In this document: positions 11,850 to 24,600 of the stretch, in pieces | Layout: each line of letters opens with the position of its first letter | How positions within the stretch are numbered: position 1 is the stretch's first letter | Program-made: the position numbers and the translations under genes | Origin: Terebella lapidaria | Lineage: Eukaryota; Annelida; Polychaeta; Terebellida; Terebellidae | DNA: 64,000 nt | Assembly: GCA_949152475.1 (NCBI GenBank) | Contig: OX424561.1 | Span: forward strand, 7,502,001-7,566,000 | Direction of reading: 5' to 3' | Notes under the pieces: model-generated | Database searches by the model: none | Seen by the model: the letters and a program-made list of their open reading frames with translations, nothing else | Told to the model about the DNA's origin: nothing

Positions 11850-14800
11850 CCAGATGTTGCCTAATTCATGTAATTATTACATTTGTAAAACCTCAGATGA
11901 GTTGATAACTACCACTTCTGTCACCAACACCCACATATAGCCTAAAAACATGCATGTCTGAAGTCACTTTCATTAGTGTGTAAGTCCTGTACAAGTGAGT
12001 AGACCAGTGAGGAAATTGAAACAACAAATTTTAACGATTGACGTCTGCTATCTAAGGTGCAAGCGCCCTGCACTGCAGCACGGTCATGGTGGACGCCATA
12101 ATTACTTAGCTATAACCAGGTAACAGTCCACTGAACAAGTCCGGCCGCTATACATCACATCACATCAGACATATATATATATACACATACATCATTATGG
12201 TAATGTAGCCCATTGTGACGAGCCCAGAAACCATGGGAGCAGCACCCGGAACCCGCACACGTGGGTGTTGCTGGCTGGTCTTGCCGACGGCACTGCCACG
12301 GAGATAGAACCCTGGACAGCCCGACGGTCTGCCAGAGCCTGTGTCACACCATCCCAGGGTGAAGGACTACCGTTCCAGGGGGCATGCGTCCCCGGATCTA
12401 AGTAACCCCCTCCTGGGTCCCAATTGGAAATTGCCCCTGGGGCCCTAGCGAGCCCGCTTAGCCAGAGGAAGGGGACGTAGAGCACATTGCCATGCTCGCC
12501 GTCATCCTCTCTTCTTGACTGATCTGGGACACTCCGAGTATGCAAGACTGGCTATCAGCTTATATAGCAGGCAACTCACGAAGCGGCCAAAACAAGAATA
12601 ATGTGTGGGAAGCCAAACTTTTATCACAATCTTTGGGCAAAATTGCCACAGAATCAATCATTATTATTTACTTATTTCATCTCAGGCAGAAATCAGGCAA
12701 TCAAAACGTCAATACACTGTTCAGAAATGAAAGTATGCAGAAGATCTGGTGACGTCTATCAGCACACTGTAAATATTACCATATTAAAAAGTTCAAACAA
12801 TGGGGTTGACCTACACTACATATCATGGAGCCTACCAAGGTCTTACTTGAAAACTAGATCAGAACTAAGTCAATCTATAAAATACACATGATGAGTTCCC
12901 TGGACAGCATGTATCATGTGTCAGAAGAGAAACCAATGTAGTTGCCTAGTAACATGATTCATGCCAATGGCATAAAGAGCTGATCAATAGGATAAAATAA
13001 AATAACACCTGCCTTCACTGGCATACGAGATTGACGCATTACCCTTCTCAACCTGATCTGACTCTGGGTTGAGACTGGCAAGAGTACCGAGAGCCGTAAC
13101 ACGACGGGCTGAAGGAATGCAACAAACACCAACGAGAAAGGCTAAAAAGGCATCTAAACATTGAAGACAGAAAGTAGACATACAAAAGTAGCTAACAGAT
13201 ACTTGGAACTAAATATATGCGATGCTCAGTGACCAATTTTGACAGTACCTCATAAACCTACTAATTCCTGAGGAGGGATTCAAAAAGGATGATAAGTTAG
13301 TGACCAAAGCGTAGGGAACATACTGAGTTTTGGGGAAAGTTTTAGCCAAAGAGATGGTATCTACACTGCAGGGAATTGGATATTCGCATCCAGACGAAGT
13401 GGATCTTCACATGTTTTCAGGCTCATGACATGAGTTTCTCCTCACAGAAAGTGATGGATGGGCTAGCTTGATCTGGTCATCCTGTCCAGTAGTCCAGATC
13501 CATACCCGGCAAGATGGACCACTAAAGTCGGCTATTAGTAATCGGCGGCGCGGTCATGGGCGCGAGTACATGTATGACGGGGATGTTAATTCGGCAGAAA
13601 CGGGCGCGGGTATGACGGGGATGTGTTCCTACTACTGTGTACAGATTGTTGATGTTGAATAGGCTACGCATAGGGAATGCTGGTTTATGATCACGAGTAG
13701 CTATCCTGATGATCCTGACTACACTGTCGTTTATGACCCACGAGTAACAATTTACAGCCACCCCGGCCCGTCTTCTGTTCCAGGGTAATAAATGGCCCTA
13801 GTGATCACATATTAGACGCCCTGGGAGCGGTAGCCTCATGATACTGTATACTAGTAACTGATCCATCACTTACTGTGCAACACAGTAATTATGCAGATAA
13901 CTCTGAGAGAATACGTGCATCCATAGTTATAGCTCCGTGTGCGTTCTATAGACATGCGTTTACAAAACTGTGTTTAATTCTAGCCTACATGAGTCTTGAG
14001 GTAGCATGAACAGATTGGAGACCATGCATAGAAATATGTGTCTCAGATACACAGGAATTGATTGCAATGGTGCAATGATTGGAAAACAGAATGTGTGTGT
14101 TTCGCAAATTAGATTAGGATAAACTTTGACGTCATTCAGTTCACTAGTATATTATTTGCAGTCCAAGTTGTGCGAAACATTTAGAAATAAATGCGGTGAA
14201 CGATCTTGACAAAAATCAGTAGATCCTAATGATCTTGGCCAAATTTCAGTATTTTTCACACCGTGAATTGTAACCTATATCTAATGATATACTATAAGTA
14301 CAATAATAATAATATACATTTATAAAAGGTAATGTACCCTTGGTATCATCTTGGACATTCCTTGGAAATGAATCTAGTCAAAAACTGTGTGCAACTGTTG
14401 ATATCCCGACATTGATTTTTTTACCCAAATTTGCAAATATTTGTAGGACCCAGTCGGCTTTGGTTAGCTACCGCAGTCACTCAGCCTGCATCCAGATGCT
14501 AAAAATAGCAACTTCTAGTGTGAGCCAGGTGACGAGCCATCCATTTGTTCGTGATTCGCATTGACTATAACTGAGGAGACCGACACGGCCGCTCACTGCC
14601 GCGTTTTACCGTGCATGCCTGTGCCCGCCATCCTCGCCATACCCGCGTCCGTGCCCGCGTCCGCCGAATACTAATAGCCCCAAAGTCCAGGGGGACTAGG
14701 ACCTTGAGATGGAGTGTGAGTGGTGGACTTAATACAGATGCCATATCGGACATGACAGCATTCTTGGTTAGTTTTCCTGGCTCAGGGGACGAATTATTGC
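11850..14800. other. Intergenic sequence without supported genes
   Basis: I see short simple repeats (a CATCA run and (AT)n near 12150-12185) and a CG-rich patch at 12200-12540. A minus-strand frame at 12984-13181 has a hydrophobic start but no recognisable domain. Nothing is firm enough to call a gene. Confidence 0.35.
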
Positions 14801-15050
14801 TTTATGCTGGAAACTGAAGGCGCTATACCCCTGCAAAACAGTCCACTTTGAGCGTGCAGAAAACATTTTTTGCTGTATAACGTCTGGTCAGAGAGTATGG
14901 TCTGGTCGGGTCTCATGTACAAGTCGCTGGGAATATCGTTCCATAACTCAGGGCCTTTTTTGACAATGCTCTGGCACATAGCTGTTTGATGCGCTTTACG
15001 CTGAACTAGTTTTAATGATTTGCCGTGACAAGTTTCATAGGCATGCGTTT
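14800..15050 (-). pseudogene. LINE-like reverse-transcriptase C-terminal tail fragment
   Basis: The minus-strand translation includes MCQSIVKKGPELWNDIPSDL followed by a basic SKKCFLHAQ segment. This matches the layout of many non-LTR retrotransposon ORF2 C-termini: a GP.LWN.(L/I)P block followed by a basic helix. Only this terminal part is visible, with no reverse-transcriptase core upstream (higher coordinates), as expected for an old truncated copy. Confidence 0.4.
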
Positions 15051-15747
15051 CTTGAAATATTGAAAAGATTACTCAACGTCAAAGGTAATTGCATGTGATA
15101 TATGTATGTTAGTTTTAATATATTGAGGCTTTTGAAAATCGGTTCGGTGTGTGGGTTGAATGATACCCCCCGCCACTGAGCGGATTATCTTTTTCTGTTA
15201 CACAAGTTTGTTCAGGTAGGTAAAGTGGGCTGCTCCCCACAGGGTAATTCCATACAGTAAATGTGAGTACGCTAGAGTATACGCTGGAGTACAACCATAA
15301 GTTCATACCATATAAAGCACATATTGTCATCATACATGTACATATTTGAAAATTAAACGTTTAATTAACTTGTTTTACCTTTGTGAGGTCATGAATACTC
15401 AGTAATAAGTTAACGGTAAAAGCGGGTCAGATTCAAATTTCAACTAAAACTGTCATATCTTCATAAATAATCGAGATATTGACATGCTGTAAAAATTATA
15501 ATACATGTAATCAATGAGATTTACTCTGTCATTTGTCAAAAATATGTATCCTGACTTGAGTTAAACATTAAAATGTATGAATTTTTTTTTATTAAAAGGT
15601 ACCACAAAATCTAAACTCTGCCATATGGACTCGATAATCGCCGATATAGAATAAAATGCTCTTCAATAATGTATTTCGTTATTTCATGTCATGCATTTTG
15701 ATGTGTACATTATATATAGATAAACCCGTAAGCAACACGATGAAGTT

Positions 15748-16003
15748 AAAGGGCCACTGTATGGGATTCGGCTTTTGGGGGATTTCCAAGATTTTTCTCC
15801 CGACGCTTCTATTTATAGAACAATAGGTCAGATTACGTTTTTGTCCCAGGATCTCTACCGAGCCAATGCTCGGATCAACCCAGGTCGGCTCGGCAGAGAT
15901 CCTAGGCCAAAAACGTCATCTGACGTTTTGTTCTATAAATAAAAGCGTCGGGAGAAAAATTTTGGAAATCCCCTAAAAGCCGAATCCCATACAGTGGCCC
16001 TTT
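15748..16003. mobile_element. Fold-back MITE (256 bp)
   Basis: The whole segment is one imperfect palindrome. AAAGGGCCACTGTATGGGAT at 15748 is mirrored by the sequence ending at 16003. Inner matches include the GACGCTTCTATTTATAGAAC region against its complement near 15930-15950, and GGATCTCTACCGAGCC against GGCTCGGCAGAGATCC. The arms are about 115 nt. No coding sequence is present. The target duplication is not obvious. Confidence 0.75.
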
Positions 16004-16016
16004 TTCGTCAGTTTAT

Positions 16017-16054
16017 GCATGAAGCAGAGAGTGTTCTATACTCTCTGCATGAAG
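16017..16054. repeat. 9-bp stem hairpin flanked by GCATGAAG direct repeats
   Basis: GCAGAGAGT (16024-16032) and ACTCTCTGC (16040-16048) pair across GTTCTAT. The octamer GCATGAAG occurs on both sides (16017-16024 and 16047-16054). The hairpin sits exactly between the two larger fold-back elements. Confidence 0.55.
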
Positions 16055-16488
16055 TAAAGTCGACGTCATTCAACTCTGAACCACTGTTTTTTCGCGATAA
16101 TTTCTTCAATTTTTTAGTTACCTTTCTGAAATTTCAACAGCGTTCATAATGCTGAGCGACCTAACTTGTTATGAAATTTGTAAGATTTTGGACAGTAAAC
16201 AAAAAAGTTGGCCTATTTGGCCTATAGTAAATTTCTGGTGGAATTTGGCGTTGGACCGCTGCCAACCCCGTAGCATTCATATAGATAACGTTTTGACGTT
16301 TTCTTATTACGTTATGTATAGGCCAAATGGGCTAACTTTTTTGTTTATTGTCCAATCTTTCTGAAATTTTGTAGAAAGTTAGGCCGCTCCGAATTATGGA
16401 AGCTGTGAAAAATTCATGCAGCTATCTTACAAACTAATAAAATTATCGCGAAAAAACAGTGGGTCAGAGTTGAATGACGCCGACTTTA
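16055..16488. mobile_element. Fold-back MITE (434 bp), TA-flanked
   Basis: The left arm TAAAGTCGACGTCATTCAAC (from 16055) is mirrored by the sequence ending CGACTTTA at 16488. The match extends through CACTGTTTTTTCGCGATAAT. An inner inverted repeat pairs AAAAAAGTTGGCCTATTTGG (about 16201) with its complement near 16320-16345. No coding sequence is present. TA at both tips is consistent with a Tc1/mariner-type target site. Confidence 0.7.
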
Positions 16489-16489
16489 G

Positions 16490-18636
16490 TACTGGGATAG
16501 TAGGTGAAAAAATATATATATTTCACCGAACTAGTTTTCGAGTTATGATAGCGTTTTAAACATGTGTTTTGTATTAATTTTATAATGTGAGTGAATGGGA
16601 AAATGCAAATTTTGATCATTATTAATGCAATGGAAAAAAATCCAGTCGTCAGATTTCACTGATTTTTTTATATGATTTACATCTTTGAAAAATACACGTG
16701 TAGAGAAAATAAAAAATATAGGTCACCGAATTAATTTCTGAGATATTGACAATTTATTGGTGAAAAATGAACCAATTAGCCCCATTTTGGCGGGAAATTT
16801 CTTGTGACCGCCAGGAATACGTCTTTACGTTTTTTAGCAATCATGGTGAGTAATCGATGTCCCGGAGGAGGACGATATCGGAAACAGTACTTATTTGCAT
16901 TGATTTCAAGATATTATGGCAGCAGTCACACCATTGTCAACTACTACAACAAAATAATATTAATTTTAATTCTAAACGAATCTCTGTGTAGTGTCATATT
17001 AATTAACAACGCAAATTTCTGCGATAGTTAGAAACCAAGGTACATTTGCATCTACAAGTGCAATCATTGACTTGAATTTCTGGAGTGTACATGTAAGCCT
17101 ACATACACTTTTTCAGGCTCAGATGTCCGAACACGTGGGTGTACTTATTACACCCCAGGTTATGATAGTATGCGGGTGTCAGAACTTTTGTGATCATCAG
17201 AACGATAATGCCTACGTCAGCACCAGAGATTTTTGTTGTTGTTCAAATTAGGACATAATAGGCTCATATGGTTAAGAGTGTTTGGGTCTGAGCATCGGCT
17301 CACCATCTGCTATTGAAAATTTATCAGTGTTTCGTTTGGGTTCATCCCTTAATTCGTGACTCTATTGCTGGACTTCCATTATATATATTATTACAGTGCT
17401 AGTATATATTACTAACTGAACTCCGTGGCAAGCACACTACCCAATCTCAAGGGCCGCAAATCATCACGGCACGCATCTCGAAGCGGATAGCCTATAATGC
17501 CGCCTGGTGCTCTCACGATGTCTTTCGTTTCGGTATAGCCTTCAGTTTATACCCATAGGTAAAAGCCTACAGTTTATACTCATGGGCCTAGTTTGTCAGG
17601 ACAATATTGTTTGAATGCGAGCGTTACTTGCATAGACAGGCCAACGACAAAGTCACGGGCTCTCACACCAGCGTCACCATGCTCCCACATGTTCACTCCG
17701 AGTCACCTGCTCATGAATGCACTGTTATTTTTTTTCCAGGGTATTATTTATCAATTTTCAGATTCATACAGCTCAGCAAAATAGTGGCAATCAAAAATGT
17801 ACGCGACAAAACTTATAGACTCTGGTTTCGCTCCAGACGTGGATTGTGTAATGCTTAAGTGATTATGGCGACGCCATTAACATGCTCAAATGACTACGGC
17901 GACTACCGTCACCGTGCTCCTCATCACCATACTAGGCCTACACCACGCGGTATTATTCACTTAGAAATCTGTATATTTATTTTACGGCATAGCCTACATT
18001 AGGCCGGGCTTGCGCAGTTTGTTAGATTACTGGTTACTATACGTGATCATTTTATGCCACTTTCTGACGTCATGACGTTTTGATATAGCCGTAATATCGT
18101 TCGCTGGGTGGCGCCTGTGGGCCCTGTCCGAATTATCTTTAATTGTTCCGTGTTTTAATGTGTGAACACAATAATATTATATTATGTTATTTTCGTTTTA
18201 ATTTTTTTTACACATTTTTCTTACTGTTCTATTCAATAAGTTGTACTATTGAACAAATTGTATGTAAACACTAATATTATAACATTATTTATTGAAGGTT
18301 ACTGGTTGTGGAAAAAGTCACCAATGATGCATCTCGACTATATTCGGTAATAAAATTATGAAGTCGTAAAATAAATCAAACCGAAAAAAATAAAAAGTCG
18401 AGAAGTTTGAATTGATGCCGATATTTTTGTACGAATCACCATTATATGAAACAACTGATAAATATAAAATGATTATTCCCCTTTATATTTATGTTCGAAA
18501 AGTCGTGATTTGATAGTTCGTGGCAGCAGCCGTAAATGAGCTCGTGTAAAAACTCGTCAGTCAAATTTTGCAAAGTTTCTGGTGTCTGCTTCAAGTTCTA
18601 CATCTACTTGTGTATTTCTTTTGTATTTCGGTAGTG
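16490..18636. other. Upstream region of YIF1, no supported gene
   Basis: This is AT-rich sequence with only short open frames. The last few hundred bases should contain the YIF1 promoter and 5' UTR, but I see no convincing TATA box or initiator. Confidence 0.35.
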
Positions 18637-21600
18637 ATGGATCCGCCAGCAGGAGCAGTGAGGCATCGTGAGTAGACCTTTTTTGGTTTGCTAAGTACAA
18701 AACAGGTACATCCACAATCACTCACTCTGACACTCACTCACCAGTGACCAGTCACCAGTGCACACTGACTCAGCCTCAGGCATGACCAGTGGATGGAGAT
18801 TTGAAAAAAAACGGTTTCTAAAAATAAGACCGTTGTACAGCTTCTCTCAGGCGGCTGTATTTTATGGCTAACAACACAGGAGCAGGACCTCGTCCTCCGG
18901 CGGGCATGTCAAGCATGATGTCAAGTACATGTTGGTACTTAATTGACATTATTCTTGTAATTATGCACAGTAGGGAAAGGGTACCAGTGATCGGACACTC
19001 TCAAATATTGCCCTTTAAAAGGTAAAATATCTATAACTCGTATAAAAAAATATCAGTTCACGTTGCGCAATTCATTGTTTACATTTCTCGTGCTATTTTA
19101 TCTTCTGGGATGGCCTGTGCACGCGCAGTTGTGCACAAAACCTTAACAAACGCAGCAAAATCTGATAAATGACTGATTATTATCATAACGCGTCCGTTTT
19201 TCGCCTGGTTTGCCGTTATCACCGCATAGATTCGTATCCTATGTTATTACTTTGAGTACACAAAGGTATTACAATATTTTAAATGAAATACGTAGGCAAA
19301 ATTATAAATATATTCAAATTTATTCATTCCTTAAATCTGACAATCTACTAAGTTAATTGCTCATCACTCAAGTTGTATATGTTATTGCTCAAATATAAAT
19401 TGAATGTAATTGTCATGGTCAAAAATATATCTAGGTACAGGTGTTAATAGGTAATGGAGGTATTACTATTCCTACTGTTATTATTTTTATGTTACACAGG
19501 GTGCACATTCAAAGTAAGCTCAAGTAATGACAAGCATGACAAGGAAAAACTGAAAATGTTATTTGTATTAATACGATGTATAATGATAAATCTATTGTGT
19601 GTAAAAGGGATCCTTATGTAAAAGTTATTGTGGTATATCTATGTCAATGTCATAATATACCTTGTCATAATATATTGCATCAATACTGTAACATATTTCG
19701 TGCTGTGTCTTATGAATGAGTTCGTGCAGTGACTAAATCATAATGTGTCCGATCACTGGTACCCATTTTTCAATACTACAACGCGCCACAATAATTATTT
19801 ATGTGTGACCATGTGTTCGTTAATATTGCACGTTCGTACATAAAAACAACACAGTCAATAAAGGCGAGTGTTTATTCTTCATTTGAGCATGAAATATTTA
19901 TAAATCTCATTCAATACTTTTGACAGGGAACAGAAACATTGGTTTTGGTGTCCGATCACTGGTGGCACCTCAGTTTATGGTACCACAATGGTTGCTGAAT
20001 AGTTTATTTTCAACTAGATCTACACTGTATCTGGCTGAAACTGATAATAATTGACCTAGGCATGTAACTGATGTGTGCATTTATGATATTAATATCTTGC
20101 TTGCCGTGAAAGTTCTCTGCAAGGTTAGATTGGACGTTTGCATGTAGTCGTCATGTACATGTTCCAATTTAATCAGTTTTCCAACCCTTACTAGAACCTG
20201 CAGACATTTTGTTCCAGCATCCAGTGGACAGCGCCGGCGTGGTGGTCTACGGGGACAGAAGATCAGTAACCATGGCAACCCGCAGCTGTTTGACGACACA
20301 AGTACACAGCCTCCTATGAGCTATACTCCCACCCCAGGCCCGGGTATGTCACATGGATGTCACATCATCACATTCATGTAGAATACAATCAAATGTAATG
20401 GACAACCTTATGCCTGTACATGTGTGTGACATACCACATCATGATCTCTATGACGTGTGTATGGATATGCTTGATACTGAAGTAAGAAAGGCAGCTCTCT
20501 AGTTACCAATATATGTAGTTATTGCTGATAATGGTCTATGAGGAGTGACATTGCAGTATACTAGCACTGCAATATTATCATTACTACTAAGGCTAGTTAC
20601 TTAAACATAATCATATTCAGATGCACTCAAGAAACAAGAGAGTTCATGACACCTCTGTGTCAGCCACATGAACATCGTTTATGCTCGCAAACCAAGTTGC
20701 AAAGATTGAACCAGTCGAGGATTACTGAAATCATTGTGTAGAACAACATTAATAAGAACTCGGAGATGGAGTAGTATGGATAATATGAAAGACAAACTCA
20801 ATTCATTGTACACTAGATCTGACACCATTTGTAGATTTTGTACAGCAAACATGTGCAATCATATTTGATGGGTTGTTTGTCTCCAGCTGATATGGGACAG
20901 GACATAGAAACCCCTGGTTACCCACAGTATGCACCCCAAGGTAACCATGGTAACATTAGTATAATATTCCCGTCAAGACATGTTAATAATGCTTTACCCT
21001 ACACTCTCTAAGCAAAGATATTGACTTGCAATAGCAATATTTCTACTGTAGAAAAAATTAAATATATCCTCCTTCTCCTGGTGCATTTGACATGACTTTA
21101 TACACAGCTTTTCATGATTGTAACCATGGTAACGCATAACATCAAACTTCATTGATGAATGTAGTTTGAAAAAAAATCTTCTGCAAAATCAGGTACTGTT
21201 ACATGTCTCCTTCTTCTGCTGTCTGTACTTTTGCTTCCCCAAAGGAAATCAGCCAGTTACTTAAATGTCAAGGCTAGCATACTAACACTCATATATGCAG
21301 TTGGTGGAATTATTGTCAATACCCTAATATCTGTTAATTCTTCACTTGTATGTACATGTATTGTGTACTGGAATATTCATGTTGCAGATACATAAACATA
21401 TGAATACAAAATTCTATTGGGTTTTTATTTGAATCCATTTATCAAGAAATCAGGATATAATAAATAACAGTAAAAGGTTACGGTATTGAACATCATGAAT
21501 GTATGGCCTGTACAGTACTGACATGATTGCCGTGACTTCTCACAGGTCAGCCATACCCACAGCAGCCGGCGTACGACAGCTCACAGGCCTCGTTCGGCTA

Positions 21601-24600
21601 TGCCGGCCAGCAGTACATGGCGGACCCAATGGCGAACGTCGCGATGCAATATGGCCAGACACTTGCGGGACAGGGCAAGGATTATGTACACAAAAATGTA
21701 CGTACTTTCAGATCTGGACAACACTTACAAACTTGTTATAACTGTAACTTGTCTTTTCTGCAGATGCTCGTCCCTGTATCACTGAGTAATGAAATGTCCT
21801 TGATTTTCAGTTAGAAAAATATGTTTCAACATCAAAACTGAAGTACTACTTTGCAGTCGACACAGCTTATGTTGGCAAGAAGATTGGCTTGTTAATATTT
21901 CCATTTATGCACTCTGTGAGTACATTCATAAGGTTCATGAATATGCATGATACTAGTATGTTTCTTACCATCCAGAAACTGATTACATGTACAGTAAACT
22001 CTCGTTATTTCAAAGTCGGATATATCGAAGTACCCACTTATAACGAAGCATAATGTTGGTCCCGCCCAGTCCCCATTCAATTACATTATAAACAAAGCCG
22101 GTTATAACGAAATGGATATATCGAAATTTCGCTTATATCAAACATATTAGCTGGTCCCAACCCAGTGAAAATCATTGAATTTACTGCGGTTAAATCGAAG
22201 TCATCGAAGCCGGTCAATTTCACGCCCCACTGGCAATTGACAATCGCGGCTCAGATAGAAATCGTGGCCGCATACATTGGCTATTGGTGCATAGGGGGCT
22301 GTGATTTTAGTTGCTGGCTGTCTGAATGCGTCACTGGTCGATTGCAATCAGTTGGGCTCAGTTGTTCCACGATGTAGTTACAGTCTTACTTTCACATGAT
22401 ATCGAGCAGATTTTGTCATATTGAGTAGATTATGTAACAATAGGAGGTTTATCACTTTCTTGAGGGCGGACAGTATAAATAAAGCAAATTATGAACAAAT
22501 TTATCAAACGTCATCATGGCTACCAAACGGAAACATGTATCCATCGAAACAAAACTCGCAGCTATTGCTGAAGTCGACAAAGAAATAAAGTCTAAAACAG
22601 AAGTTGCAAAACAATTTGAAGTGCCGATCAGCACCTTATCAACATGGTTGAAAAACAGAGAATCTCTCGCAAAATCTCAAGACAGCTTCTGCCCCGCTAG
22701 AAAGCACATGAGAACAGCAAAACATGCAGACGTTGAATCAGCACTACTGATGTTGTTTAAAAATGCCAGAAGCCAAAACGTGCCCATCTCTGGTCGGATT
22801 CTCATGGCTAAAGCTCAAACACTTGCCACGAGTCTTGGCATTGATGATTTTCAAGCAAGTGATGGTTGGCTGTCGAGATTCAAGGTGCGACACGACATCC
22901 AGTTCCGTGTGATCAGCGGTGAATCAGGCGCAATCGCATCTTCGGCAACAGATCAATGGACCACAACCACTCTGCCAAAACTTCTCGCAGATTTCCCCCC
23001 CAAGGATATCTTCAATGCTGATGAAACTGGACTGTTTTTCCGCTTATTACCTGACAAATCACTTGTGCTCAAAGGTGATTCATGCCATGGGGGGAAGCGC
23101 GCCAAAGACAGACTCGATCCTTCCTTGTGCAAACATGGATGGAACAGAAAAACTTCCGCTCCTCGTAATCGGCAAAGCTGAAAAGCCACGGTGTTTCAAG
23201 GGTGTGAAATCGCTGCCAACCCCCTATCGCCACAATAAACGAGCTTGGATGACGTCCGTTATTTTCACTGACTGGCTATGTGAACACGATTGCCAATTCG
23301 CGCTACAAAAACGTAAAATTGCCCTTGTGATCGACAACTAACATGCACATCCACGTGTCACTGGACTTAAAGCCATCACGCTCGTGTTTTTGCCACCAAA
23401 CACAACCAGCAAAACACAACCCATGGATCAGGGCATCATCGCAAACCTGAAACATTACTACAGACAGCTTATGTTGCATCATCTCGTTACTTCCATCGAC
23501 AGACACGAGGCATTTTCTGTCACCGTGCTGCACGCTATGCGCTTCATTCAGCAGGCTTGGTCGCGAGTGAAACCGTCAACGATCGCCAGTTGCTTCAAAC
23601 ACTGTGGATTTGTTACCCCCGCGCTTGTGAATTCTGACACTGACACGGACCCTGACGATGATGTCCCTCTATCAGAACTTATTGCCCAACTTCGCAGTTC
23701 TGGATATGAAGTGAACACAGCAGATGATTACGTCACAGTTGACAGTCAAGTGTTGACGAACGAGCCGCTGACTGATGACGCCATCGTGGCGATCGTGAAA
23801 GAACCTACAGCTGAGGCCGCTGCTGATAGCGACAGTGACGATGACTCTGTTGAACCAGACCGTCCTCCCCCCAGCCATCTGCAGGCCATGCACATGTGCA
23901 ACGAGTTACGTCGGTACTTGGAGAGCCAGCCTGAATCATCCCACTGTGTGCCGTTCCTGAATGGACTTGAAGAATTTGCGCGCAAAATGCAACACACCGG
24001 CAAGCTGCAAATGATCATGACCCAGTTTATGAAACAGGACGCTACCGGACATATTGATTGACAAATTTGTATGCTTGTGATTGATGAATTTGTGTGCTTG
24101 TGAGTTATGAATATGATGAATGTCATTATGTTTCACTGGTATTTTTATTTGACAAAAAATAAATATTGATTAAGAGAAAAACGTTTCAATATTCGCTCAA
24201 AATAAATGTCGGTTACTAGAAAGTTGGTACCACAAAAACGAACTATCTTCGTTCCAATTTCGAGAGAAACCACCTGGAAAAATGAACAAGAAAAAAAATT
24301 TACACTTGTAACTTCTTTTATAACAAACTTCTTTTATAACAAAGTAATCATCTGGGTCCCATTGACTTCGTTATAACGGGAGTTTACTGTACATGCAACC
24401 TTATAGAAACATAAATTGGAGGAAAATTTGATCCCAAATCTATTAAATATCATTCCATAATGAACAGATACAGCTAATCACATTCTATTCAAATGCTAAG
24501 TACATGTAGTTGCATTTATACATTAAGTTTTGAAATACAACATCTTCACAAATGTTCTTCTCAGGATTGGTCAATAAAATACAACCAAGACGAGCCTGTG

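Noticed and set aside
12984..13181. Minus-strand frame with a hydrophobic, signal-like start
   Set aside because: No family match, no canonical donor at the expected place and no further exon found.
14640..14680. CCCGCGTCCG-rich patch resembling the run after the element C hairpin
   Set aside because: The reverse complement shows a similar CG-rich run but no hairpin next to it, so relatedness is unproven.
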